From Forficula auricularia (lineage: Eukaryota; Arthropoda; Insecta; Dermaptera; Forficulidae), in NCBI GenBank assembly GCA_024734495.1, contig JALMQS010000070.1, forward strand, positions 10,264,572 through 10,328,571: a DNA stretch of 64,000 nucleotides, in the 5' to 3' direction. The translations under genes were made by a program, and so were the position numbers. Positions 47,150-60,132 of the stretch are shown here, piece by piece. Within the stretch, counting starts at the first letter, position 1, and every line of letters starts with the position of its first letter. A model generated the notes under the pieces. It ran no database searches and was not told the origin of the DNA. It worked only from the letters and a program-made list of their open reading frames with translations.

Positions 47150-47700
47150 TCCTTCATTTTATGTCCTGAAGAAGGGAAAGTTTCGCTTTTTCGATTTTTA
47201 CCTTTAAATATACCCCAAACTCCATCAGTAGGACAAATTTCAGCATGTTGTATGTTAATTTATCCTATAAATTTAACCCCTTCATTTCGGGCTGAAGAAG
47301 GAAAAGTTTCGATTTTTCAATTTCTTCCTTTATTAATGTGTCAAGCTTTACCAGTCTGCCAAATTTCATCATTCTAGGTTCATTGAATTTTTAGTTTTTG
47401 TTAATTAAGCCTATAACATTCACCCCTTCATTTCGGGCCTTGAAGAATGAAAAGTTTCGATTTTTCAACTTCCTCCTTTATTACTGTGTCAAGCTATACC
47501 AGTATACCAAATTCCAGCATTCTAGGTTCATTGAATTTTTAGTATTATGTTAATTAAGTCTATAAATTTCACACCTTCATTTTAGGTCCTGAAGAAGGGA
47601 AAGTTTTGATTTTTCCCATTAATTGTACCCCAAACTCTACCTGCCTGCCAAATTTCAGCATTCTAGGGTTAGCAGAAGTAATCTAGAATTTTGATGAGTG
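47150..47700. repeat. ~140-bp tandem units, about four copies
   Basis: 'ccttcattt..gggc.tgaagaa.g.aaagtttcgatttttc' recurs near 47155, 47280, 47421 and 47571, each followed by 'caagct.taccag' and 'aaatttcagcattctagg'. The array ends in a gagtgagtgagtgagtgac microsatellite (47696-47720). Tandem units followed by such a tail suggest a non-autonomous DNA element; the class is not determined. Confidence 0.65.
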
Positions 47701-47959
47701 AGTCAGTGAGTGAGTGAGTGACGAAAAAACCTATCTTTGGCTTCTTGTAACTTGGATAGTATAAACAGTAGAAATATGAAATTTTGTAATTTAGTTAAGC
47801 TTAAGGACCAGTATTCTTTAAAAAAAATTCAGCCATGTAGAGGTTTCCATTACGAAGTTACAGAGGCGTCAAAATGGCCTGAGTTGTTTCCTGTAAAGGG
47901 TAGTCTGGCAGTGCTCGAATCCAACTTGGCTGGGGCACTGCCGTGCCCCCAGATACCTC

Positions 47960-50510
47960 ATTAAAAATTTCATTTTTTTAGCATTCTTCCCAAAAATCGA
48001 GACTTTCTTAAAACGCCCCGCGATAAATTGTTAAAAATCGGGACTGTCCAGCCAACAGTGCACATACCTAAGTATTTTAGATTACAATAGATTGTTATAT
48101 GAAAGGTTATTTGACCGTTCTTATATTTTGAATACTGCCTCTTCGGATTCTCCTCTTTCAAACAATCACAGATTTATGAATATCTCTGTAAAGCCTTTAA
48201 TAAGTAGAGTTCAAATTATCGTTGAAATTTGAGATAAGTTGCCCCCCCCCCCCCGCCACTAATAGAAGTATACTGCCTATATCTTCAAGCTCATAAAAGT
48301 ACATTAGGCAGACATTCAAGGCTCTTCTAAACGTATTTTAGACCACTAGCAAGTTGAGAAGATGATTTTAAGATGTGAAAAAGAAATCTTGGTGCTATTT
48401 CATGGAAAGATAGCAATTTTCGAATTGATCGTGGTGAAATTCCAAAAGAGTTATTCAGTAAGAAAATAAGAATTGATAAATAAATAAAAAATAAATAATC
48501 CTTAAAGTATAATAGTGTGTGTGGTTTTGTGTAATGGAGTTGAATATTCTCCGAAATCTCCATCTAATTAAAAAAAGGCCAAGTTTAATTAACCGCTAAT
48601 AAATTAAATTAACACTTCAAGCGACAATCTCCTCCCCTTTTCAGACAGTAATCTGCTCCTTCCAGCCTGTTTCATAGCAATGTTGCCTGCCTCTCGCATT
48701 GTAATTCAGCTCCATCAGTCCGCCTTTCGCTCTTTCGTAAAATAATCCTTTTCAATTCATTTAGTCTAGTTTAATTATTTCTCTACTTTCTATTTCTCTC
48801 TTTTATTTTATTATATTTTTTTAAAATACCAATTTATGTCATTACAAAACCATTTTTTTCAATAGATTTTTAAAATAATTTTTGTTATTATTTTTATTTA
48901 TTTAAAGCAAGAATACATATAGTGAAATACTTATGAACTTTTTAATTATTTATTATTTATTTAAACGAATAATCACATACACATTGGTCTGCGCCAGAAC
49001 TATCGACTACTACCTATGATGATGTCCCACTCTTGGCGGTTGTTTTCATAGTCACCAGGTCTAAGGACACAAGGAATTTTAGCAATGTGACACAAATTTA
49101 ATTTTCCAGTTTCGAAATATATTTCTTTTTCCCCTTGAGCCCGAACGGTTGGTCGGAGAAAAAAATCTAAACGATGAAATTTGTAGGAAATTTTATGAAC
49201 TTTCATTTTGAATAGAAAGGTTATTTACAAAAAGTTGATAGTTTTCAAGTTATAAGCCAAAACCATCAAAAAATGGAAATGTTCACCTTTTTTTGCATTT
49301 TCTACAATGTTGCGTCACGAAAATGGGCTAGGAGACCTCAGATTTAAATTCATCGCCCCAAAAAACACATACTAGTATATGCAAAAAATCAGAACAACCC
49401 CAAAACTTTCCCCATTTGAGCACAATTTGACTGGACTATCCGTACAAGAAATTTTGACGTCTGGCAATTGTTAAAACCCGGCAAAAGTGTGGTTTTTTGG
49501 AAGTATTATTAAAAACATATAATTAAGAAGCTATTAAAATGTCAGCGTGAATCAATCACTTTATTTTTTAAATAAAAAAAATGCAACTTTAGGGTTGTCT
49601 GGCTTAGTATTACCCCCCCCCCCCTTAAAGTGTCTGACTTAGTTAATTTTTAATTTAAAATCAACTTAACTTTCGAATAGCATTTGTTGGAATTTGAATC
49701 AAACACTTTTTTTGGCGAACATTTTTTTACAACTTTCTCCTATGCGCAGTAGCAGCAGTACCCAGGTAGATCAGGAAAACAGCCGATTCCCTACTCATCT
49801 ATACTATTAATACCTCTAGGTGAAATATCTACTTGAATCAAACACTTGATGAAAAATGGGTCATAGGCTCTCCGACTATTAAGTAAGTTTAATATCATTT
49901 ATGAGATAATTTTAAAAAGTGTATGTTCCTTTATTTTGGAAAAATGCCAACAATTCATTATTAAGTTCTAGAATTGAACACTTTTCCCCTGAGTAGTGAT
50001 CTTTCTGAAGTACACGGCAGTTGTCATGGCAGTGGAAAGCTGGGCGTCGCCTGTTCTATAGAATTTCTTTTTACTTTTATATAACCACACACTAAGCAAA
50101 AACACAATTTTTTTTATTATTAAAGAATTAATAACATTAATATATTTATTGGACATTTAATGAGAAGCCACACATTTTTATAATAAGTAAAATGAACACA
50201 TTCCAGAATTCACAAACATACAAAAAGAGTTTTTTTTTTTTTTTAAATTCGACACGTCACAGAGACAAAAAAATATTACTGGCAATACAAGTCTTCTTGT
50301 TTTTTAAAAATAAGTGTTACGATGTCTGTAAGCATTGGGGAGGGGAGTTCAAAAATTTGAAATTATCACTCGTAGATCTTCAATAGATTTGGAATTAGGT
50401 TTTTTCTCCAAATTAGTCCCAAAAATCATAAATTTTCATTGTTTGTTCAGATCTTACAAAGTGGATACAATTAAAATTTTTCTTCAATTTTATTTTCTTT
50501 CAATTAATTT
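47960..50510. other. Unassigned AT-rich DNA with poly-C tracts
   Basis: C-runs lie at 48242-48254 (13) and 49613-49624 (12). A 68-codon - strand frame at 49000-49206 shows no known domain. No gene is called. Confidence 0.4.
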
Positions 50511-50518
50511 ATTGGAGG

Positions 50519-50695
50519 GTTAGGTTGGCCGAGGGGTTATCGTACATGCCTTCTAATCAAGCTAGCGCGGTTTCAAGTCCGAATCGCTGCAAACCGGCTT
50601 TAATCTGATCTCTACATAATTGAGAAAAATTAATTAATATAAAGTACATCGTAAAATTGCTAATAGTTAAAGCCGAGAATACAAAAAAAAAAAAA
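50519..50695 (+). mobile_element. tRNA-derived SINE
   Basis: The head 'ttggccgaggggtta' matches a pol III box A of Leu/Ser-type tRNAs, and 'ggtttcaagtccgaatc' ~45 bases later resembles box B. The tRNA-like part cannot fold into a clean cloverleaf. A ~100-base unrelated body follows, ending in A14 (50682-50695). This head-body-poly(A) order is that of a SINE, presumably moved by a LINE. Confidence 0.65.
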
Positions 50696-50699
50696 TTAA

Positions 50700-51620
50700 T
50701 TTTTCAAATTTAAATTTTCCTCATTTTTTTTCAACGCCCCCAAATTGCACTGAGAACACTACTTCCCAGCTGCACCGCTCCGAGGAAAACCCTGCTTTAG
50801 ATAGATAATAATTTTTTATAAATATATTTTTTATTACCAATGAGGTTACATTACTCCGTAAGGTGATAAATGAAAAGAAGAGAAATGAACCGGACACCCC
50901 AAAGTCAAACGCTATTAATCTTGGATTATTATAAAAAATTAAAAAAAGTAATAACAATAATCTCCAAAAGTTTTGATCTAAATAAAAAATTAAATTAGGA
51001 TTAAAAATTAAAAAAAAAAAAATTCTCAAGCTATACCTATAATGTTATTATGCTTAATAAATTTAGAGATGATGCTGAAAATAGATATTGAGTTGTATTT
51101 ATTTATTCAAAAATTGAATTTACAAAGTGTATTTTCAAAGGCTTAATATAAAAGTGAAATATGAGAGAATAAAATGGCAGGCAGAAGAGCACCTAACGAA
51201 AGGATCTAATTTCGCTTTTATGTTATCGTCGTCTCTATGTCAAAGCCACACATGTGCAATTTAGTTGTGAGTTGATGAAATTTGAAAATATATTCATCAT
51301 TTTCAATATACAAATTGAAGGAGAAAGTAAAAACTTTTTATAAGCATCGGTTTGCTTTCCCCAAATTAGAGTCATTTCAGAATTTCTTGTCAATGAACAG
51401 TTTTAGAATGAAACAAACAAGCAGAAACTAAATTTGCACAATTTCAGCTCATTAGCATTAATAATTCAAGAGCTTTCTTTATACTTTTTTTGGATTTCCT
51501 GTATTTTTTAATTAAATATTCATTTATTTATTTCATTCATTCATTGGGCCAGTGAGTTGAGAGAGTCGTGAAGGAGTGGCTTGTATATTAGATCGTTTTT
51601 GAATGAATACACTTTTATAA
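50700..51620. other. AT-rich DNA, no gene seen
   Basis: A 102-codon - strand frame at 50721-51029 is F/L/I-rich and looks random. Confidence 0.4.
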
Positions 51621-51629
51621 TAATAAAAA

Positions 51630-51780
51630 TTAGGTAAGTTTCACAAAAAAATGAAATAAAATAAAAATGAGTTAGAATCCGATATATTTCGAATCAATTT
51701 TATCCGATTTTTTATTATTATATAAACAATATATTATATGTACCAACACCTATCTCCTTAAAAGTTATTGAATACACTTT
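51630..51780. mobile_element. Remnant of a family-A Penelope-type end
   Basis: 'ggtaagtttcacaaaaaaatg', 'gagttagaatccgatatatttcg' and 'accaacacctatctccttaaaag' are the same blocks as at 4124-4465. The hammerhead core itself has been lost. Confidence 0.5.
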
Positions 51781-51861
51781 TACTTGTGCTTTTTAGTACA
51801 TTTCGAAATACAAGCTAGTAGTAGAGTGGTGTTTTAATTTTTTTTTTAAGATATTTTGTTT

Positions 51862-52323
51862 ATAGACTTACCATACTAAAAGCGGGACAATTTTGAAAGT
51901 ATACTCGAAATAGAAAGTGGGCGGCGCTTTCTAATCGATTTTAGAAAGAGAAGAGTATATTCAGCTAACTAATGGAGTACTTAACAAAAAACAACAATTA
52001 CCTACTAATTTTTAATTATTTTTAACTGAAAATAACCTATTATTAAAAAGTTATTGATTTATTCCTATTGTTAACTTAGTTTAAAAATTCTTTGTTATTT
52101 TTAATCGCGTCAAAAAATTCACTAAAATTTAGTTCACAATGGTTTTCGTATTGAGTTATTGCCATTTTTCGAAGCTTCAGTTTTTGACTTCGTCTATATT
52201 AGGTTCTTTTTAAATTTTACTTAATAACCAGGACAAAATGAAAATCTGATCGGGACGCGGATGCCGGGACCATACCTTAAAACCTAGACAGTTCCGGTCA
52301 AATCGGGACTTATGGTAAGCCTA
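51862..52323. mobile_element. Short DNA transposon-like element with inverted ends
   Basis: Ends read TAGACTTACCATA (51862) and, inverted, TAGGCTTACCATA (to 52323), with 'cgggac' blocks inside each end. Similar sequence at 13821 marks another copy. The ends resemble a hAT group with 'gaccatacgtccc'; a target duplication could not be confirmed by eye. Confidence 0.5.
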
Positions 52324-52737
52324 TTTAGAGAGAATTTCGTTGTTTATTGCTTGTTTTAATACTAACTGAATTGTTAATTAATGGTTATTATATTAGTTTT
52401 AAAGGCAACTGAATATCACTTCAAAATCTAATTAGTACGGAATTTAGAATCCCGCAAAGGCAAATGTTAGGTTTCTGTTTGGGCAGACAGACAGACAGAC
52501 TGACTGCTGCTCGGCTTTGATCCAGAATCGCCTCACAGATCAAAATTGAATGTAAACAAAAACGAAATCCAAACCTTGAAAAAAAAGTTGCATAGTAGTC
52601 CCTTTAGCGAAAGTAAATAGAATGCTTTCCAACTGAATTATTCCTTCTATTTATCAATCGAAGTTATAGGCACAAGAAAAAAAATCTTGTGGGAATTTTT
52701 TAAATCGTTTAAAATTTAAATAAATTTTAGCTTAAAC

Positions 52738-52830
52738 CAGGGGTACTCAACGTGCGGCCAGACGAGCTCTTTTGTTCGGACCGGAGAGGATTGCCGACGG
52801 GTCTTCTTAAAATAATAAATTAATTTTAAA
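52738..52830 (+). mobile_element. hAT-like end fragment
   Basis: Begins CAGGGGTACTCAACGTGCGG, a typical hAT terminus. The GC-richer stretch lasts to about 52805. The partner end was not found. Confidence 0.5.
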
Positions 52831-53050
52831 AAATATTAGTTGATGAATGTATAATTTTTTCAATTTATCTAACTCTCCAACAATAAACTGCTTAGTAGAA
52901 AATGTGAGCATTTTTTATTATAAATTTTCTGTTTCTGATCTTAGTTACTTATTACGAAACAAAGCCAGTGAAAATAGTACCCCATGGTGTTTATTTTTCT
53001 TTGATCAAAGTTACATTCATTTTCATTCTGTCACTTTTTATTTTGATTAT

Positions 53051-54293
53051 TTTCAAAAAAGGAGGAGGTTCTCAATTCGACTGATTTTTCTTTTTTTTTT
53101 TTTTTTTTTTTTTTATTTTACCTGATATATTTGCCAATTGTGAACCGATTTTTATGATTTTTTTACATTGGGTTCAGTCTAGTTTCCGATTGGTCCCGTT
53201 TTTTTTTCATTGGTATTGGACCTTTTGTGATATGTTTGTTCAGGCATAACTTCTTTGTTTATGAACCGATTTTAATGATTCTTTTTTTAATAGAAAGAGG
53301 GTTCTTAGGGGTGGTACTCTATTAATTCGGTCAAGTTCTGAAGATATGATCAATGACGAAATAACTTAAATTTCCAATTCTTATGACCAAATAATCGAAA
53401 TTATAATAAATAAAATCTTTTATAAAAAATCTTAAAACATTCATTTAAAACCCGCAAACGTTTCGAGAGAATTTCTATATTTATGAATTGAATTTCATCA
53501 TCATTTTCTGGGCTGGATGGGGATTTGAGGAAGTGACCAATCGACTTGATTGGGGAATAATGGAATTAAAATAATTATCGGAAAAGAGGTTTTTTTATCT
53601 AATTAGATTTTTCCTCTTATTAAAAACAAGGACTAAAGATGAATAAGGACACTCGATGATGGAGAAGTTATCTCCGGAATCGAAGCAAAAAATACAATGA
53701 ATACGTTAATTAATGTAAAATAATTGGTTTAATAAAATTTATTAAAAAATATAAAAAAAAAAAAAAAATTTTTGCATCATTTTCTGATTCATTCGCCCTA
53801 CGATTTCTCTTACGAGATGCATACAAGGTATTATATTAAGTCACTATTAATAACATCACTAAAAAGAGAAAAATAAAAATAATTTTTATTAAAAAAAAAA
53901 AAAAATAAAACCGACTTCAAAAAAATTAAATGCAACAAATAAAATAATAATAACTTAAAAATAAAATAAAATACACTAAAAGGTATAAAATAATTATCTT
54001 ATTTAGTTACAAATAAACGACGAAATATTAACATGAAATTAATTTTTTAAGTCGGTGGCAAACATATACATTTTATGAATCGCACTCGACGGACCTTACT
54101 TAGTACGTTTGGCGGGTACGCTCGCTTATATAGTTTGTTTGGCACCAACTTCAAAAAGTAATTTCATGTTAATATTTCGCCGTTTAGTTGTAACTAAATA
54201 AGATAATTATTTTATACCTTTTAGTGTATTTTATTTGTTTTTTAAGTTATTATTATTTTATTTGTTGCATTTAATTTTTTTTGAAGTCGGTTT
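53051..54293. repeat. 'accgacttc' repeat family, copy 2
   Basis: Starts within 'tcaaaaaaggaggaggttctcaattcg' and follows the same order as 35941-37004 ('gaaccgatttt', 'gtattggacctttt', 'aataatcgaaattat', 'cgtttcgaga'). It has an extra ~230 bases (53510-53770) not in copy 1. It ends in the hairpin 53890-54293, arms closed by accgacttcaaaa / ttttgaagtcggt around 'gcgggtacgctcgcttatatag'. Confidence 0.7.
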
Positions 54294-54319
54294 TATGTTT
54301 TTTTACAAAAATGATTAAA

Positions 54320-55480
54320 ATGAAATTTTTAAGTACTAATATAAAATAATAAAACTATTCTCTCCTTTATCGTTCGAAGTTTTAAAGATTTCATCTTTTT
54401 CTTTAATTGAATTCCACTTCTCAAGGAGGCTCTAAAAACTTGAGAAGTTGGCCATTCAAAAATAACATTGGATTTATTTAAGACCTACGAGCATTCTGAA
54501 ATTAAAAGCCTACGTACAATTTTGTATTACCCAGCAAGAGCTTAGCTAAAGAAATGTCTAAGGAGGGGGCGAATTTAGGTAGAAATGCTGAACCCCCATA
54601 AAATATTGGAAGCCGTTTTACCGCTGGGATTCAGGTGAATATATAATAAAAATAAATTTAGTCATCATGTTTCAAAATTTTTCACAAAAATTATTTTGCT
54701 TTGATAATAAAAGATTGTAAAATTTATTTTAAAATACTACAATTGATTTGGACTCCCTGATTTCCGTGGATATAGAATTCCACATCTTAGCGGATGATAC
54801 CACAAAGGGCTCTATACGAGGTGGTATTATGAATAGGGATCTGTAGAAGTTTGGAGAGTGAGGTTTTCTCTAATTTATCTCTTAAAAATATGTACTTCTA
54901 TGTATTTTTTTAATCCTAACTACCTATTGACCCGTTGAAGAATAAAAGAAAGGAAATATTAAAATCATAATTTTTGAGTTTGAGTTTTCTTCTCTGCAGT
55001 AGTCAAAGAAACAAAGATCAAAAGCGAATTCAAGAAGTAATAATTAAATGTATATTTGAACTCCATTCTATCATTTTATTTTCATAAACATTCTGATCTG
55101 CAATGGGATGGAATGAAAAGTAACTGGTCCATGAACACAAAGGACTGATTCACGTGAAGCCAATGTTATTCATAACTTAAAAAATAAATCATGACAGTTC
55201 ATGCGGACAAAAAATTAAAAAAAAAAAAAACATTTAAGCATTTGTTTAAAGTTAATATCTCACTTTATAGGTAGGTATATTCGATTAAAAAGGAAAATTA
55301 ACAATAGAACACTTATTTTGTTTCTATACACGAATGGGCAAAATACAATTTTTTGACTTACGAAACTCAAAATATCATTTATATTAAATATCATTTACCA
55401 GACTCTGAATACATCTTTTAATCGCGTTTTTAGGGTTCCGAAGAAATTAAAACTGAATCCTAATTGAGTCACTAAAAAAT
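54320..55480. other. AT-rich DNA, unassigned
   Basis: 54720-54870 is slightly GC-richer and may be an old LINE piece, but no motif can be named. Confidence 0.35.
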
Positions 55481-55496
55481 AATTTTTAAGAAAAAA

Positions 55497-56672
55497 ATAA
55501 AACCGACTTCAAAAAAATTAAATGCATTTAGTTACAACTAAACTACGAAATATTAACATGAAATTACTATTTGAAGTCGGTGCCAAACAAACTATACCTA
55601 TAAGCAAGCGTATCCACCAAACGTACTAAGTAAGAAGATCCGTCGAGTGCGATTCATAAAAGGTATATGTTTGGCACCGACTTCAAAAAGTAATTTCATG
55701 TTAATATTTCGTAGTTTAGTTGTAAGTAAATAAGATTATTTTATACCTTTTAGTGTATTTTATTTGTTGCATTTAATTTATTTGAAGTTTTATTTTTTTC
55801 TTAAAAATTATTTTTATTTTTCTCTTTTTAGTGATGTTATTAATAGTAATCATATCATCAGAACTTGACCAAATTAATAGGGAACCATCCATAAGATACT
55901 CCCTTTCCAATAAACAAAGAATCATCGAAATCGGTTCATAAACAAAGAAGTTAGGCCTGAACAAACCTAACAAAAAAGGTCTAATACCTATAAAAAAATG
56001 AGACCAATCGGAAGATAGACTGAAACCAGTGCAAATTTTTCAAGTATCAAAAATAAATTACATTTTTTTATCATGAGTGTGAGGTATTCCTGTAAATATT
56101 TCTGTAAGTAGAATTAACTTAATTTTTAACCGACTTCAAAAAAAGTAGGTTATCAATTCGACTGAATTTTTTTTCCTATCTATGTTACTCGGTTTCTTTG
56201 CCAATTGTGAACCGATTTTGATTTGTTTTCCATCGGGTTCAGTATTGTTTCTGATTGGTACCATATAAATTCCATTGGTATTGGACCTTTTTTGTAATGT
56301 ATGTTCAATTGTTCACGCATAACTTCTTTGTTTATGAACCGATTTCAATTATTCTTTCTGCGTTTGGATCAGTATAGCTCCAAGGTACCATATAAATTCC
56401 ATTGGTATTGGACCTTTTTTGTAATGTATGTTCAATTGTTCACGCATAACTTCTTTGTTTATGAACCGATTTCAATTATTCTTTCTGCGTTTGGATCAGT
56501 ATAGCTCCAAGGTAGTCAAGATATCTAATTATTTTTTTAATGTATTTTCAACGAGAACTTTTTGTCACATGGACCGTTTTCCATGATTCTTATTTATTGG
56601 AAAGACCGTACCTTAGGGGTGGTCCCATATTAATTTGGTAAAGTTTTTAGTTTCTGAAATTTTGAAGTCGAC
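55497..56672. repeat. 'accgacttc' repeat family, copy 3, rearranged
   Basis: 55497-55800 is the hairpin part; 55820-56020 continues as an inverted piece of the body; from 56130 a forward copy starts again (accgacttcaaaaaaagtagg) and ends near 56672 with ttttgaagtcg. A 127-bp tandem duplication lies inside. Confidence 0.65.
56257..56510. repeat. Exact 127-bp tandem duplication
   Basis: The unit beginning ggtaccatataaattccatt (56257) is repeated from 56384 and, by eye, the two copies are identical to the end of the second unit. It implies a very recent duplication, or an assembly artefact. Confidence 0.8.
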
Positions 56673-56947
56673 TTTATATATAGGTATTTATGAAAATACT
56701 CTAAATGTTTGAAATTTTAGGGATGCTCCGCACGCCACTGTCTTTTATGTATAATTTTTTATTGATTATAATTTAATAATTTCGATACTAATCCCAAGAA
56801 ATATATTAAATGGCAAAGCAATTATATCATATGACAAAATGTAGGTAAGTATATGTACAAAATAAAGTATAAATGATATATGATTTTTTAACTTAATCCC
56901 GTTTTTCAAACTAAGGCTGTTTGCTGTTTATTAAATGTATTGTTTCC

Positions 56948-57006
56948 TTGTACAGAGCCTGAAGAAGATTATATAAATGAGAAACGTCGCGATTGATCGT
57001 GTACTA
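56948..57006 (+). ncRNA. Degenerate hammerhead-like motif, family C
   Basis: CTGAAGA (56959-56965), then AT-rich sequence, GAAA (56981-56984), CGTC and GCG. Outer flanks gtaca and tgtac pair. Stem II is poor, so it is a remnant. Confidence 0.35.
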
Positions 57007-57523
57007 GTCTGCAATATTATTTGATCCATTGACGTCTGAAATTCTTTTTTAATTCTCTTGAGTATGAACCGTAAATTTCCAATGACCAATAAAATAGTAG
57101 ATTAAGAAGAAAGAATACGTCAATAGCAATATTCCTCCTAATGATCAATGAATATTCTATATTTTAAAGATAGAACAGAAGAGTTAATTTCTCAAAAATG
57201 TTAGCTTTTCCTTCGCCTATCCTATTTTATAGATCTATTAGTAAAATATGTTAATGATTTCAGAGATATTTATAGTATGTACAAAATTCAATGTATTTTA
57301 TTGAAGTAATAAATTTCCCTTTTTCCAAGGGCTGGTGAAATGTCCAGGGTGAATTTGGATTGTGTCCAAGATTTTAAATTTACCATATTTCTTCTATGTT
57401 TACACATCACGAACATCAATGCTAAAACTCAAAGATACAACTCTTTTTCATTTAATACATTATTTTAGACTAGCTGTAGGAGTGTATTTGTTTATTTTTT
57501 AGAGATTATATTTTGTGTGTGGA

Positions 57524-57542
57524 GGGGGGGGGGGGGGGGGGG
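57524..57542. repeat. Poly-G tract, 19 bases
   Basis: An uninterrupted G-run after tgtgtgtgga in otherwise AT-rich DNA; it could fold as a G-quadruplex. Length is prone to sequencing error. Confidence 0.9.
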
Positions 57543-57789
57543 CATCATGGACCAATGACCAATGTAGTTTTCGTTCTACATGCTAATACCAACGGCAACG
57601 TCTGAATCTACACAGACTGACTTGATTAAATGAGGCAAGTGTTCCATCACTTTAAAAGATAAATCGTGTTCAGCTACAAAAGCAGCTAATTTTAATTTAG
57701 ATATTTTGAATTGGAAATTATTTTTCAAATTAATTTTCTTAATAACTTTTTCAATAGGAACCACATCTGTTGAACATTTAGAACTAAAA

Positions 57790-57898
57790 AGAATTTAATT
57801 TATAGGACAGATTCTAAGGGGGGATGAATTCCCTCTGATATCGCAATTTAATAATATTTCTATTAAAATCTTAGAATCTGTCCTATAAATTAAATTCT
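57790..57898. repeat. Perfect 29-bp inverted repeat
   Basis: Arms 57790-57818 (agaatttaatttataggac then agattctaag) and 57870-57898 are exact complements around a 51-base loop. No ORF. It may be a small foldback element. Confidence 0.8.
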
Positions 57899-57899
57899 T

Positions 57900-59780
57900 T
57901 CTCGTTTATAATTGATTTGTTAATCTGAACCCGAGCTCATTTTTGAAAAACATTCCAACTCTTTTCAAAAATAAGATGCTCATATCTTTACTTTTATATT
58001 TAGAACTAATTTTGTGTAGCGACCTCTACCCGTACTTTATATTGATATTTTGAAGCTTATATTTTTTAGGACTGTAATGTATCATAAATGTACTACCTCT
58101 GAGATATTTTATTGAATGTACTAGAAACTAAATTATTTTAATGTTAATGTACTATTGTACTTTTCAAGAAAAAATGTACTGTAAATAATACATTTGTACT
58201 GTAACGGGAGCACATTCCCAAACATTTCCACATTAGTTTTATGACATTATAAGACAATTTGTCAAATAAATTAATTTCAAAATTGAAATTGAAACCTAGT
58301 TGAAAAATAATCGAAATTTTATTCTTGCAGAAAATCTTTGAGCTTAAAAATAACAAGAAATGATCGATTGGGTCAGTAGGGCATGGGACGCAATCACCCC
58401 CGAAAAGATTTCACTAGCAGGTTATCTGTTCTACGATCTGGAATTTCCAATAGTTTGGGTGAAAGAGAAGGAAATGGTAAACCACCCCAGTTACTGATTT
58501 CCTAATGAGAGAGAAGGGGAATTATAAGGATAATATACCACAACCATACTTAAGTGGGAGATAAATTTAACCGAATTTATCGCGCGGAGAATTTACCACT
58601 GCTCGAAGCCCCTAAAACCTTAGTAAATTGGATATTGAATTGTATCTAAGTTTCTAAGATTGGCTCGTGATCCCGGCTTCTTTTCCTTCTGCTCTGTTCT
58701 TTTCACGATTGAGGGGCCAGCCCATACAGGCCTTTAGGGGATCCACCTTCTGGTGTATCTCCTTCTCACATCAATATCATTAGAAAAAAAAATACGGATA
58801 CGTAGAGATCGTAATCGCTTTCATAAAAAGCGTAAAAAATGATTCAATAACTCATAATATCCTAGCTTTTTCCTTTTTAATCTTAAGATGATGTTGATTT
58901 ATTACTGGAATATATTCTTAAATAGTAATTCGGATTTTGGTTCTTGATTACTTGAAATTTAAATTCTGCAAAACCAACAGAATTTATTTACTTTTCCATG
59001 TGTTGCTCTTTCTCGAGGGATTTTAGTAATAAATTTTATATGGAATGTAATAAAAAAGTTCAATGAAAATAATAAAAATATATAATATATAATAAATATA
59101 TATTTTTGATTTATATAAAACTTTTTATTTCAAAAGTAATAATATAAAATTTCATTGAAGGGTTTTGCGGAAAGGTCCCAAGAGCTGTAGGTTCCTCGCT
59201 CTAGTTCTAGACCAATCACTAACTAAAGATTCAACAGGATAGTTATTTTTAAGTAGTATCTCCCAAGAGGGATAATGTCTTTTTTAAGGTCGAGTATAAT
59301 GTTTGTAGTCTGAGTTTCAATCGATGACTTTATTTTAAGTTGGTATTTCCTTTAACACGCATTGTTTTTTATTATATTTTTTGCACAATAAAAACATATA
59401 ATACTATTAGCGTCGATAAAAAAAAAATTGGAAATATCAACTTCTTTTTAATATCCATCACTGGTAGGCCATGGTTAAGATAAAAGCCTTTCTCATTGTT
59501 AGATAGTTGGTTCGATTTGCATGCATGCCAATTTTTTTATTATAGCATAAATTATTTAAAATCAATATTTCTATTATTTATACTTTATTGAAGATAAAAT
59601 CTTTCCTTTAAGAAGAGGGAAGAACATGGATAATATCAAAATCTCTAATGATTTTTCGTCATACAATGTGAATTCATCAACAAACTTTCAATTAGAAATG
59701 AGTGGAATTCTGGATGAATTAAAATTGTTTGATGAAATATTATTGTAGATTTAAATATACCTATAGATATTTACTAGCCC
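57900..59780. other. Mostly AT-rich; a GC-richer patch may be an old repeat
   Basis: 58380-58760 contains 'ggaaatggtaaaccaccccag', reminiscent of LINE or SINE tails, but no end can be defined. No gene is seen. Confidence 0.35.
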
Positions 59781-59785
59781 CTACT

Positions 59786-59830
59786 CTGAGGAATGCTATC
59801 GTTAAATATCCGAAACGTGGGCGGAAGGCT
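59786..59830 (+). ncRNA. Degenerate hammerhead-like motif
   Basis: CTGAGGA (59786-59792), GAAA (59812-59815) and CGTG follow each other at hammerhead spacing, but stem II (atgctatc...atatcc) is weak. It is followed by 'ggctaaataaata', a polyadenylation-like tail. Confidence 0.3.
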
Positions 59831-60132
59831 AAATAAATATATATTACAGTGAGTTATTGGCCACATGCATATTTATATACCACAAAGAATAAATAAGCTG
59901 ACGTGTTCTGATGTGGCCATCCACTTGACTTTATCATACAACCTGGCCCCTCAATTTTATTTAATATTTAATAAAATTATTTATAATCATGGGGAGGGGC
60001 TTAGTTTCTGCTTTTTTAGACTTCTGGGGCCCCACTGATTATGTAAACAAAATTTGGTTGAGTTTGGTAAATGGCCAAGATTTTCATTTTTTGACCCCCC
60101 TCCACCCCCTCTCAATTTTGGGTAGATATGCA

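Noticed and set aside
50519..50600. A functional tRNA gene
   Set aside because: Box A is good, but the anticodon and T arms do not pair and a SINE-like body with poly(A) follows.
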